Of a stretch of 8,846 nucleotides of DNA, positions 1-6,973 are shown one piece after another (the stretch's first letter is position 1; every line of letters begins with the position of its first letter). The position numbers and the translations under genes are program-made. The DNA is taken from assembly GCA_023435645.1 (NCBI GenBank), contig JAEYRK010000072.1, forward strand, positions 1-8,846, given 5' to 3'. The notes beneath the pieces were generated by a model that did no database searches, was not told the DNA's origin, and saw nothing but the letters and a program-made list of their open reading frames with translations. This stretch comes from Bacillota bacterium (GTDB lineage Bacteria; Bacillota; Clostridia; Lachnospirales; Lachnospiraceae).

Positions 1-561
1 TATCTCCTCTCCCTGTGTAGCCCTCTGCTTCTCACTTTGAACAATCACAGTATTGCTGCCCATCCCCTGCATGATTCCACGCACGGTATATTCCCTATGA
101 TTGAGGCTGATTGTGAGGCCTACTGCATTTTCAGAATGAAAGAGCTGATATGCTGTATGAAGGTCAATAACACAGCCTGTAGCATCCCCCTTGGACAGAT
201 ATCCGCCGTACAGCATGGATTTGGGGTATACCTTTGTCATATTTCCTGACACCGTGATTAGTCCAATACTTACGGAAGAATTGGTAACTTGATTGCTAAT
301 TATGATGTCCTCCTCTCTTTGCCAAAGAGTAACCTCCGGTATATTTAGATTCTCCTTAGAAATCATCTCTTCAACAATATGGTCTATCTCCTGCTCTCTT
401 AGGATGGGCTCTTTATACCTTATACTGACCGCACCATGATAATCTGATATGTATGAGTAGTTAATGATCGCAACAGTCCAAGTACTGATACCGAAGATCA
501 GAATCGTAAGCTTCCCTATTTGCTTCTTGTATTTCCTAAGTAATTCAAACTTATGTTTCAT
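1..561 (-). CDS. MacB/FtsX-type ABC transporter permease, N-terminal part (cut by left window edge)
   Basis: The visible 187 residues are the N-terminal part of a MacB/FtsX-like ABC permease; the gene continues beyond base 1. Residues 1-15 are basic and cytoplasmic, and residues 16-36 form one hydrophobic membrane segment. The rest is an extracytoplasmic domain like the MacB periplasmic core. The best family signal is at residues 117-164, where MLYGGYLSKGDATGCVIDLH is followed by a LF..ENAVG.TI.L....YTV.GIM pattern. This matches the MacB-core pattern of G..L...D......V.....A..LF...N..G..I.....Y.V.G. The remaining three membrane helices would lie outside the window. The start at 561 is chosen because TAGGAG lies 6 bases upstream, and the nearby ATG at 566 is followed almost at once by a stop. 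The gene begins 9 bases after the adaptor gene ends, and its ribosome binding site overlaps the adaptor stop codon, suggesting coupled translation. Family confidence is good; the substrate is unknown. Confidence 0.85.
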   Translation of the reverse strand, partial: MKHKFELLRKYKKQIGKLTILIFGISTWTVAIINYSYISDYHGAVSIRYKEPILREQEIDHIVEEMISKENLNIPEVTLWQREEDIIISNQVTNSSVSIGLITVSGNMTKVYPKSMLYGGYLSKGDATGCVIDLHTAYQLFHSENAVGLTISLNHREYTVRGIMQGMGSNTVIVQSEKQRATQGEEI

Positions 562-570
562 GGCATGCTC

Positions 571-2763
571 CTATTTCATATCAATTCGAATCCGATCTCC
601 GACATTAATATATTTATTACTGTCAGTGATTACTTGGCTTTTCGCTGATAATGCTCCCTCCACGGCCACTGTCTTGCTTCCCTTGTCCAGTATAGTGACA
701 TTGACCCGCTCAGCGGTTAATTGAGTCCCCAGTATGTCCTCCTTCTCCTGTGGTACAAGAACGTAGGCTCCATAGTTGTCCTCCCGAATAGCCAGTATGG
801 GAATACATAGATCAAATTGCTCGGACTGGGTGGTTATCTTAAACTCTGCTTTCTCACCTAATAGATAGCTGCTATCCGGCATTTTCGCAAGTATTTCAGA
901 CATGCCCTCCTCTGTCATTGACAGTTTTTCTATCTCTGCTTCAATATCCGTCTTTTTACCTGCCAGGCTGATGTTAACTATAGCCCCTGTTGTTACGTTT
1001 GCTGCTTCGTCTCTGCCAAAGGCTGCTCTAAATACATATTCTCCAAAGCCCAGCTTTATCATCTCTTCTCCTGTGGTCGTCCTGCCTGCCTCCACCCCAA
1101 TAAAGGTAACAACACCTTTATTCGGAGACCTCACTTCTCCGGAGTCATTCAGAAGTATCCTTAGCTCCTCCAGCTCTTGTTTTTTCGTATTCAGATCAAT
1201 CGTATGGCCTTGTAGAACCAGTTCCGATAGTTCCTTGCTATTCTGATCATTGGGTGCGGCTTCTTCCACTTGATTGATTTCCACAATCTGCTTCGCAATT
1301 CTGACTGCCTCCTTAGCAGCTTCTACGGCTTGTTTTTTACCCTCCAAAGCATCCTCATAATCATAGCTTCCATCCTCCATGCTTTTGATGATATTCTTAA
1401 GCTCATCATTTTCTGCCTGTAGTTCTTTTCTTTCCAAGTCAAATTCATTTACTAATAAATCATAATCCTCCTGTGCTCTCGTTAGCTCCAGCGTCTTATT
1501 TTTGATCTCCTGCTCTTTTCCCTTCTGCTGATCACCATAAATGAATTGAAACAGATTTTTCTCCTGCTCCTCATGCTCAGCTCCCGCTTCTATTGATGTG
1601 TGAAATTGCATGAGGTATTCTTTTAATCGCTTGTCATTCCTTCTGAGTCTTTTCAGCTCACCGCTTTCGTCTTCTAAAGCAGCCTCCATAGCTTCGATTT
1701 GCCGTTCATATTCCTCAAGGATATTGAAATATGAGTTTAAGGCACTTTGATATTTCTCATTCATTGTTCTTCTGTTCAGCTCGGTATTAACCAAAGGATC
1801 GGAGCTGCTTAGGATACTTTGCAGCTCGCCCTGATAAGTATATAAGCGCTCTTCGTATTGCAGGATAATATTCTGCAGATTCCGCAGATAGTACCCTCCT
1901 CCCATCACTGCCGATGCTGTCCTATAGATCGCATCCTTATGCTTCTCATAAGCCTCGTCCCCGCCATAGAAGGCTTCAAATAGATCCTCCTGTGCTTGAT
2001 AGATCCCTAACTTATCTTTACTTATTACTGCCTCCTTATAATTAGTAATCAGTAGTTCGATTTTGAATTTGGTCTCTCCCGCCTGTTCTAACGCTGTGTT
2101 CGCATCATCCACTACTCTTTGCGCAAGCATGAGTTGTTTTTCCTGGGCGCTTAATACGCGCTCATAGCTTTTCTTAGCAGTCTCATATTCCTTCTTTTTA
2201 TTGCTAAGGAGCTTTTCCTTGGTGCTGCTTATACTATGATCGTAATCCTTCTGCGCCTCCTCTAGCCTCTTATTCGCCAGCTCCAAATTTTCCTTGGCCT
2301 GCTTTCGGGCTATGATTGCAGACTGGGAGGTCTTACTTTCAGATGGCTGCTGCCTTAAGCGTTCCCCAGCCATTAAGAGCTCAATTTTCTTGATCTCATT
2401 TTCGATGGAAGTATATTTGTCTTGTAAATCCTCCATACTGTAAGAATATAAAGCCGTACCAAGGTCTACCTCTTCTCCTGTCCTTACATAGATATCCTTG
2501 ATACGATATCCCGGTAATACCATAAGGCGCTGCTCCTCCTCCGGAATAATCTCCCCCATGCCTGTGATAGCGTATACCAATCTATTTCTTTGCGGATTAC
2601 TTACTGTGACTCTTGCTACAGTAAAGGATGCCACCGCCCTGGATACAAAGGTAAATACAAGCATAAAGACAAAAAATACTATTAGTAATTTACCTGCTGC
2701 ATGGGGGGCAGTGATTTTGGTTTTTTTAATTTCAGACTTTAACATGGATTTTATATTCATCAT
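571..2763 (-). CDS. Very long HlyD/MacA-like membrane-fusion (adaptor) protein of an ABC export system
   Basis: This 730-residue protein has the layout of an HlyD/MacA-type adaptor. A cytoplasmic basic tail is followed by a single membrane helix at about 25-44. A first lipoyl-like half-motif lies at about 80-112 (LPGYRIKDIYVRTGEEVDLG). About 425 residues of mainly charged, heptad-like coiled coil follow (about 113-540). The second lipoyl half-motif is at about 541-572 (SGEVRSPNKGVVTFIGVEAG), then a beta-barrel/membrane-proximal region to the C-terminus, ending in VGDRIRIDMK. Typical MacA-like adaptors are near 370-420 residues, so the hairpin here is far longer than usual. The region at about 230-325 is less regular, with a GGGYY stretch near 288-292, and may be a break or tip in the coiled coil. 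AGGTGA lies 6 bases upstream of the first of two adjacent Met codons; either could start the protein. The gene lies 21 bases after the MalG-type permease and 9 bases before a MacB-type permease, its probable partner. Confidence 0.88.
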   Translation of the reverse strand: MMNIKSMLKSEIKKTKITAPHAAGKLLIVFFVFMLVFTFVSRAVASFTVARVTVSNPQRNRLVYAITGMGEIIPEEEQRLMVLPGYRIKDIYVRTGEEVDLGTALYSYSMEDLQDKYTSIENEIKKIELLMAGERLRQQPSESKTSQSAIIARKQAKENLELANKRLEEAQKDYDHSISSTKEKLLSNKKKEYETAKKSYERVLSAQEKQLMLAQRVVDDANTALEQAGETKFKIELLITNYKEAVISKDKLGIYQAQEDLFEAFYGGDEAYEKHKDAIYRTASAVMGGGYYLRNLQNIILQYEERLYTYQGELQSILSSSDPLVNTELNRRTMNEKYQSALNSYFNILEEYERQIEAMEAALEDESGELKRLRRNDKRLKEYLMQFHTSIEAGAEHEEQEKNLFQFIYGDQQKGKEQEIKNKTLELTRAQEDYDLLVNEFDLERKELQAENDELKNIIKSMEDGSYDYEDALEGKKQAVEAAKEAVRIAKQIVEINQVEEAAPNDQNSKELSELVLQGHTIDLNTKKQELEELRILLNDSGEVRSPNKGVVTFIGVEAGRTTTGEEMIKLGFGEYVFRAAFGRDEAANVTTGAIVNISLAGKKTDIEAEIEKLSMTEEGMSEILAKMPDSSYLLGEKAEFKITTQSEQFDLCIPILAIREDNYGAYVLVPQEKEDILGTQLTAERVNVTILDKGSKTVAVEGALSAKSQVITDSNKYINVGDRIRIDMK

Positions 2764-2784
2764 ATCTCATCACCTAAAGGCCCT

Positions 2785-3642
2785 TTACTCTTTTATTCCT
2801 GATACCATAATTCCCTGTTCCAGATATTTCTGTCCATATAGAAATAGCAGTAGCGCCGGTAGTAGCATAATGACCGAACCCACCAGTGATATGCCTGCCT
2901 TTGCACTCGAAATATTAGGTAGATACAGAGTTAATGGCCACCGGCTTGCTGTTTTAATGTAGTTCAGCGGCTGCTCAATCGCATTCCAAAGCTCTAGGAA
3001 ACCCAGTATCATTGCCGAGATAATTCCTCCCCGGCCCATAGGAACTCCAATATTCCAAAATATTCTCCATTCCCCTGCTCCGTCAATGCTGGCTGCCTCA
3101 AATAAGGATTTGGGAATCGCCTTAAAAAATTTAACCATGATAAATACAGGAAAGGTGGAGAAGGCTGCCGGCAAAACAATTGATAAGTGGTTATCCAGTA
3201 AGTGGAGCTTATCCAGCACCAGATAGTTGGATACCATCGTTACCTGAAAAGGCATTATCATCAATATGATATACATGGTAAAAATAGCCTTCTTCCCTCT
3301 GAAATCAAATTTGGCAAAGCTCCAGGCAGCCGGAACGCCAATGATCAGTTGCCCCAGCAGAGAAGGGAACACCTGCTTACAGGAGTTCCAAAACACCACA
3401 AAAAACCTCGGTGTATCAAGCAGCAGCTCCACATAGGAACGAAAGGTTGGATAGCTCGGAAGTAAAGGCCAGGATACCTCTCCAGAGGTATTATTTAGTA
3501 CCGCCGAAAAATTCTCCGCAAATTCACCGGGACCGATAAAGGAACCGGTAATAACAAACCACAGCGGCAGGATTGTAATCAGCGATAATACAAATAGAAA
3601 AAGTATATTCAGTTTTCTTTTTAAGCTCAAAAGGATACTCAT
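2785..3642 (-). CDS. Carbohydrate-type ABC importer permease, MalG/UgpE/AraQ family
   Basis: This 285-residue inner-membrane protein has the length and layout of the second permease of carbohydrate-uptake (CUT1) ABC importers. It has an N-terminal membrane helix at about 12-33, an external loop with the motif P.YPTFRSY near 61-70, and further helices near 92-110, 118-139, 153-171, 205-220 and 250-269. The conserved cytoplasmic EAA loop, which contacts the ATPase, is clear at residues 182-201 (EAASIDGAGEWRIFWNIGVP). The C-terminal Q.YL.QGI..G..K pattern is the usual end of the MalG group. Its ATG overlaps the stop of the preceding permease gene in an ATGA, typical of coupled translation of a heterodimeric channel, with AGGTGAGGA upstream. 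No ATPase gene is visible, so it would rely on an ATPase encoded elsewhere. The CUT1 family often carries oligosaccharides, but the substrate here cannot be read from sequence. Confidence 0.94.
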   Translation of the reverse strand: MSILLSLKRKLNILFLFVLSLITILPLWFVITGSFIGPGEFAENFSAVLNNTSGEVSWPLLPSYPTFRSYVELLLDTPRFFVVFWNSCKQVFPSLLGQLIIGVPAAWSFAKFDFRGKKAIFTMYIILMIMPFQVTMVSNYLVLDKLHLLDNHLSIVLPAAFSTFPVFIMVKFFKAIPKSLFEAASIDGAGEWRIFWNIGVPMGRGGIISAMILGFLELWNAIEQPLNYIKTASRWPLTLYLPNISSAKAGISLVGSVIMLLPALLLFLYGQKYLEQGIMVSGIKE

Positions 3643-4484
3643 TCTTCCTCACCTAATTTTCTGTCCAGCCCTTGCAATATCAGAATAATTACTATAATAA
3701 TCAATGCTACCATCACTGCTGCCGAACACATTTTTTGAATATCGAGCCTTGTAAACCAGTTATTAAAGAGATGCTGAAGCATATAAATGCTATCATCTCT
3801 TGGATAGGTCCCGGCAATCAAATATGCCTCACGAAACACCTTAAAGGTGTTTAATAAGGAGAGTACCGAAACAATAAAGATTGTAGGAAGGAGCCCCGGT
3901 AAGGTAATATACCAAAATTTCTTCCAGGCATTTGCTCCGTCCACAGAGGCAGCCTCATACAAAGACGTAGATATCCCGTCAATTCCGGTAATCCAAAGCA
4001 CAATGTCATACCCCATATTCTTCCACAGATAGCTTACTACTAGGATTGGAAATGCCTTTGTGCTCATCCAATCAAAGCCCTCGATATTAAGTCTTGAAAG
4101 CAGCACATTCAAAAGTCCGCTCTGATGAAAGACTACCTTCCATAAAAATACCACGGATGCTACAGGAATGGCCATGGGGATAAGAAATGAGGTCTTAAAA
4201 AAACTTCTGTATTTTTTCAGACTACTGATCATTACCGATACAATTAAGGATAGCAGTAATAAGATAGGAACACATACAGCAATAAATCGTACGGTATTTT
4301 TCACAGCCATTTGGAAGGCTTTGTTTTGTAGCACACCTATGTAATTATCCACTCCAACAAATTTACCACTCATTGCTTCAAAGAAGGATCTTCTGATTAC
4401 ATCACCAAAGGGTATTAATACAAAAAGGATGACTCCTAGGAAGCTTGGGGCTAAAAAGGCCCATGCTTTCATACTTTTCTTCAT
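3639..4484 (-). CDS. Carbohydrate-type ABC importer permease, MalF/UgpA/LplB family
   Basis: This 281-residue membrane protein is the first permease of a CUT1-type ABC importer. An N-terminal helix at about 8-29 carries AFLAPSFLGVILFVLIP, typical of the UgpA/LplB group. It is followed by a VGVDNYIGVL segment at about 43-51, where family members usually have a V G . . N Y motif. Further helices lie near 66-88, 98-117, 145-165, 199-214 and 255-271. The EAA loop is clear at residues 177-196 (EAASVDGANAWKKFWYITLP). The start at 4484 is preferred because GGAAGGA sits 7 bases upstream and the N-terminus then matches the family. A longer in-frame GTG start at 4535 would add 17 unlikely residues and lacks a good ribosome binding site. 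The gene lies 51 bases after the solute-binding protein gene and overlaps the next permease by 4 bases, so the three form a standard importer set. Confidence 0.93.
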   Translation of the reverse strand: MKKSMKAWAFLAPSFLGVILFVLIPFGDVIRRSFFEAMSGKFVGVDNYIGVLQNKAFQMAVKNTVRFIAVCVPILLLLSLIVSVMISSLKKYRSFFKTSFLIPMAIPVASVVFLWKVVFHQSGLLNVLLSRLNIEGFDWMSTKAFPILVVSYLWKNMGYDIVLWITGIDGISTSLYEAASVDGANAWKKFWYITLPGLLPTIFIVSVLSLLNTFKVFREAYLIAGTYPRDDSIYMLQHLFNNWFTRLDIQKMCSAAVMVALIIIVIILILQGLDRKLGEEE

Positions 4485-4535
4485 TGTTGCTTCCTTCCAT
4501 CGTCTGCACAGACTTAAGCAGGAGATTTCCCCCAC
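4485..4535 (-). other. 51-base gap between solute-binding protein and first permease
   Basis: This is the longest gap within the transporter operon. It carries the permease ribosome binding site (GGAAGGA, 4498 to 4492) and a small perfect palindrome-like element, GTCTG-TG-CAGAC (4502-4513). It has no run of T residues, so it is not a terminator. Solute-binding genes are often expressed above their permeases by stem-loops in such gaps, but this stem (4-5 pairs) is too weak to assert that. Confidence 0.35.
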
Positions 4536-6773
4536 TTATTCTGACAGGTATAAATTAATGCTGGATACAGCATTTTCCGCTGCTTGCTCTGCTGTAATAT
4601 CACCTCTTAGATATCTTTCTGCCTCATCCAGTATCATATCAACCATGGTCAAATCATTCGTCATCGGTTGCTCCGCCGCAGAGATGACTTCATAGATATC
4701 TTTTCTGGACTTCTCATTCGGATAAGAGGCACTAATAGAATATTCCCCATCACCAACACTAAAACCGTAACCCTGCTTGCCAATCTGAATCCATTCCTCC
4801 ATAGCAGCTTGATTCACCGGGAAACCGTCCAGCAGATCCAGTCTTTGGATCTCCAAAGAAAATAGGAATTGTATAAATTCTAAAGCAAGCTCCTTCTGCT
4901 TGCCGGCACTGTTTAATCCAACCAAGCCACTTGACTTATACGAATTATTGATTGCTCGATAGGATCCCTGCCATACTTGAACCGCTTCTATGGGTATGGC
5001 AAAATCACTTATTCCACCCAATTCTTCTATACCGGATTGTATTTTTTTCCTATGTACATCCATCGAGGAGGCGATCCAATATCCCATTACTCTCCCTTTC
5101 ACTGAATTCATATAATCGATTTCTACCTCGTCAGAAGCATCAATAGCGTCTGAAAGTACCTGAATCGTCTCAAGAAAGCTCTGTAAGGCTGCTTGATCAA
5201 TTTCACTGTTCTGATTTAACAGCTGATCGAAACCGGTCATCAAAAACCAGGCTGTCAACGCCCTGTAGTTACTTGCTTTTAATAACGGTAGCTCTGTGCT
5301 GTTACGGGCATACTCTGCCAGCTCCTGAAGAGAATTTGCAGCATTTACTGCAGCTTGCGATCCATATATGATAGGAAGTTTAAAGCGAATTGGCATCGTA
5401 TATACCTTACCATCAGAAACGTAAGGGTCTATGATATTGGGCAAGAGCTCCCCCGCATCCTTCATTAGGGTGAAAGCACTTCCCATATCCTCAAGAACTC
5501 CCTTTTCTATATAAGATTCTATTGGCAAACCATCCAGCACTAATATATCTGCACCTCTTCCAGCAAGAAGCTCTGTATTCAGGGCATTAATATGATCCTT
5601 TAGGGTTATTGTCTCCTCCGGGTTTTTTATTCCGTAGGTATACTTCACCTTACTATCTAAATTAGCAACTCTAAAATTAATCTTAACCTCCGGATGACTT
5701 TCCTGAAATACAGTAATAGCCTGGCGGATCGTTGGATTATCCTCTATTGAGAATATGGAAAGCTCAATCGGAGGTACAGAACTGGCATTTTCGTCATAGA
5801 AAATGTGCTTTATGCTGATCTCCGTATTATCCATATTTGTCAATACGATATAGTAGTCCTCCTCTGTTCCCAGGACAAAATTTCTAAGTGTTTTAGAAGG
5901 CATGCCTAAGCTACTCTGGCTGCCGTCAATTATGGTCTCCCATATGGTGCCACTCTCCTGAATCAGGTGAATGCCACTTGTATTACTGAAATGAATTGTT
6001 CCATTATCTAATTCTAATCTTCCCTCTTCAAACAGTTCGATTTCTACCGGACGCGGGGTCCCCTCTTCCTTCGTCTCCATATTAATGGATAAAATTTCTT
6101 TGTCAGTTTGATCCGTGTAATATAGAAGATTCCCTTCCGCCGCCAGCATACAGGAACCTCCACAGCTATATTCACCAACCACGGACTGCCCATCGGGAGA
6201 ATATACTTCAACTACCTTCCATGGGTAGGAGGCAGTGATCATACCATTTTCCAACACTCTCAGTACCTTCGGGAAATAGGGTATGTTTTCCCATTCTTCA
6301 TAATTGTCCTCAAATCTCTTGATATCTACCTTTTCAAATTCTCCTGCATCAGATAATCGATATAGAGCACTACGATACTCGGATATCGTAAACCCTAACA
6401 GATATTGCTTCCCATCTTCACCATAAAACACCTCATTCATTATGAAGTTATTAGAAGCTACATTGTTGAATTTCTGCAAGGCTTCTCCATCCGCTTTATT
6501 CCAGTTCCCATCCTTATACAAATACTTTTCATAGACGCCATTATTGTATGCATATAGCTCGATATCTCCACTGGGTGAAGCCGTGAGAGATATAATTTCT
6601 AAAGCATCGACACCCTGAGGAAACGCTATTTCCTCTTCGACATATCTTCCCTTCGCTAACTCTCCCTCTAGGGTCTTGTCGGTATCCTTGACTTTCTTAT
6701 CCTTAGCGCTGCAGCCTGCCACTGTGAGTAAAAGCAAAATGGCAACCATGATCATCCCTACTATCCTCTTCAT
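4536..6773 (-). CDS. Large solute-binding lipoprotein: propeller-like N-terminal extension plus ABC solute-binding domain
   Basis: This 745-residue protein is predicted to be exported and lipid-anchored. A basic N-terminus, a hydrophobic stretch and the lipobox TVAGC place the modified cysteine at residue 21. The C-terminal part, from about residue 336, resembles family-1 extracellular solute-binding proteins of ABC importers. It opens with a strand (IELSIFSIED), followed by the TIRQAITVFQESHPEVKINF segment, then a stretch of the ADILVLDG...YIEKGVLEDM type. Later motifs include DGKVYTMPIRFKLPIIYG and a final helix-rich lobe. Ordinary members are about 400-450 residues, so about 310 residues (25-335) are extra. 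That region has many short beta-type stretches with aromatic and DG/NG turns (for example YSPDGQSVVGEYS), suggesting a beta-propeller or similar all-beta fold; this is an inference. A CGGSC pair lies near 204-208. The start is chosen because GGAGG is 8 bases upstream; in-frame ATGs at 6788 and 6794 have weaker sites. It heads the importer operon. Confidence 0.88.
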   Translation of the reverse strand: MKRIVGMIMVAILLLLTVAGCSAKDKKVKDTDKTLEGELAKGRYVEEEIAFPQGVDALEIISLTASPSGDIELYAYNNGVYEKYLYKDGNWNKADGEALQKFNNVASNNFIMNEVFYGEDGKQYLLGFTISEYRSALYRLSDAGEFEKVDIKRFEDNYEEWENIPYFPKVLRVLENGMITASYPWKVVEVYSPDGQSVVGEYSCGGSCMLAAEGNLLYYTDQTDKEILSINMETKEEGTPRPVEIELFEEGRLELDNGTIHFSNTSGIHLIQESGTIWETIIDGSQSSLGMPSKTLRNFVLGTEEDYYIVLTNMDNTEISIKHIFYDENASSVPPIELSIFSIEDNPTIRQAITVFQESHPEVKINFRVANLDSKVKYTYGIKNPEETITLKDHINALNTELLAGRGADILVLDGLPIESYIEKGVLEDMGSAFTLMKDAGELLPNIIDPYVSDGKVYTMPIRFKLPIIYGSQAAVNAANSLQELAEYARNSTELPLLKASNYRALTAWFLMTGFDQLLNQNSEIDQAALQSFLETIQVLSDAIDASDEVEIDYMNSVKGRVMGYWIASSMDVHRKKIQSGIEELGGISDFAIPIEAVQVWQGSYRAINNSYKSSGLVGLNSAGKQKELALEFIQFLFSLEIQRLDLLDGFPVNQAAMEEWIQIGKQGYGFSVGDGEYSISASYPNEKSRKDIYEVISAAEQPMTNDLTMVDMILDEAERYLRGDITAEQAAENAVSSINLYLSE

Positions 6774-6825
6774 AATCAATTCCTCCATGCTCATCTCTTT
6801 GATTCCTCTTGGAAAATCTACTTTC

Positions 6826-6846
6826 CTTATACATACTTTTACTATA
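6826..6846 (-). promoter_or_regulatory. Leftward -10 candidates for the transporter operon
   Basis: On the minus strand TATAGT (6846 to 6841) and TATAAG (6831 to 6826) are both possible -10 elements, 53 or more bases upstream of the solute-binding protein start. Neither has a recognisable TTGACA-like -35 at 16-18 bases, which would fit a regulator-dependent promoter. Placement is tentative, and only one, or neither, may be used. Confidence 0.3.
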
Positions 6847-6851
6847 AAACA

Positions 6852-6873
6852 CGGATATCTAAATAATCTCTAA
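6852..6873 (-). promoter_or_regulatory. Leftward-facing tandem 11-base repeat, candidate operator for the transporter operon
   Basis: Read on the minus strand, TTAGAGATTAT (6873 to 6863) is followed directly by TTAGATATCCG (6862 to 6852). They agree at 7 of 11 positions, and the first unit shares TTAGAGATT exactly with the rightward unit at 6900-6908. The two pairs are therefore mirror-image copies with 15 bases between them. This pair lies just upstream of the leftward -10 candidates, placing it where an OmpR-type activator or repressor of the transporter operon would bind. The second unit is degenerate, so this site is less certain than the rightward one. Confidence 0.4.
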
Positions 6874-6888
6874 CAATATCAGGTATAA

Positions 6889-6910
6889 TTTGAGATTTAT
6901 TAGAGATTTT
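6889..6910 (+). promoter_or_regulatory. Rightward-facing tandem 11-base direct repeat, candidate OmpR-type operator
   Basis: Two adjacent 11-base units, TTTGAGATTTA (6889-6899) and TTAGAGATTTT (6900-6910), agree at 9 of 11 positions. OmpR/PhoB-family regulators are known to bind as head-to-tail dimers to direct repeats spaced about one helical turn (10-11 bases). The pair sits over the -35 region of the response-regulator promoter, so autoregulation is a reasonable inference. The related pair facing the other way (6852-6873) strengthens the call. The region is AT-rich, so chance similarity is not excluded. Confidence 0.5.
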
Positions 6911-6929
6911 CATGCTATTGTGTTATAAT
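6900..6929 (+). promoter_or_regulatory. Candidate promoter of the two-component operon (extended -10)
   Basis: A perfect TATAAT at 6924-6929 is preceded by TGT at 6921-6923, giving a complete extended -10 (TGTTATAAT). The best -35 match at 18 bases spacing is TTAGAG (6900-6905), which agrees poorly with TTGACA, so the promoter may depend on the extended -10 or on an activator. The -35 region coincides with the second unit of the rightward 11-base tandem repeat, as expected if an OmpR-type regulator acts here. Transcription would start near 6936, about 38 bases before the response-regulator ATG. Another TATAAT at 6884-6889 has no good -35 and is a weaker alternative. Confidence 0.65.
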
Positions 6930-6973
6930 TATGGTAGGTTCGCTAATTCTAGGGAATTATTCGGAGGAGTTCT

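Larger units (their letters stand above)
6774..6973. promoter_or_regulatory. 200-base divergent intergenic regulatory region
   Basis: This is the only sizeable gene-free stretch in the window. It separates the leftward transporter operon from the rightward two-component genes, so it must hold or adjoin both promoters. It is markedly AT-rich in its centre (about 6840-6935). It contains a good rightward extended -10, weaker leftward -10 candidates and two pairs of 11-base tandem repeats in opposite orientation. A short 6-base-stem inverted repeat (6944-6949 with 6954-6959, 4-base loop) lies in the presumed leader just before the response-regulator ribosome binding site. It is too weak to call a switch. 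No small gene with a credible ribosome binding site was seen here. Confidence 0.8.

Noticed and set aside
464..1246. Plus-strand open frames (for example 464-724 and 902-1246) opposite the adaptor and MacB-type permease genes
   Set aside because: They lie antisense to clearly coding minus-strand genes, have no good ribosome binding sites, and their translations look like the complement of coiled-coil codons (runs of S, L and F).
2498..2962. Plus-strand 154-codon open frame spanning the adaptor start and the end of the MalG-type permease
   Set aside because: It covers the antisense of two real genes and their junction, and shows no family motif.
4502..4513. Short palindrome between the solute-binding protein and permease genes as a terminator
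   Set aside because: The stem is only 4-5 pairs and no T-run follows on the transcribed strand.
4485..4535. Longer N-terminus for the MalF-type permease from a GTG at 4535
   Set aside because: The extra 17 residues do not resemble the family N-terminus, and the ATG at 4484 has a strong GGAAGGA site at correct spacing.
6774..6794. Upstream ATG codons (6788 and 6794) as the start of the solute-binding protein
   Set aside because: The GGAGG motif lies downstream of or within those starts and is well placed for the ATG at 6773, which gives a normal lipoprotein signal peptide.
6944..6959. Inverted repeat TAATTC/GAATTA in the response-regulator leader as a riboswitch or attenuator
   Set aside because: A 6-pair AT-rich stem with no other conserved structure is expected by chance in such sequence.
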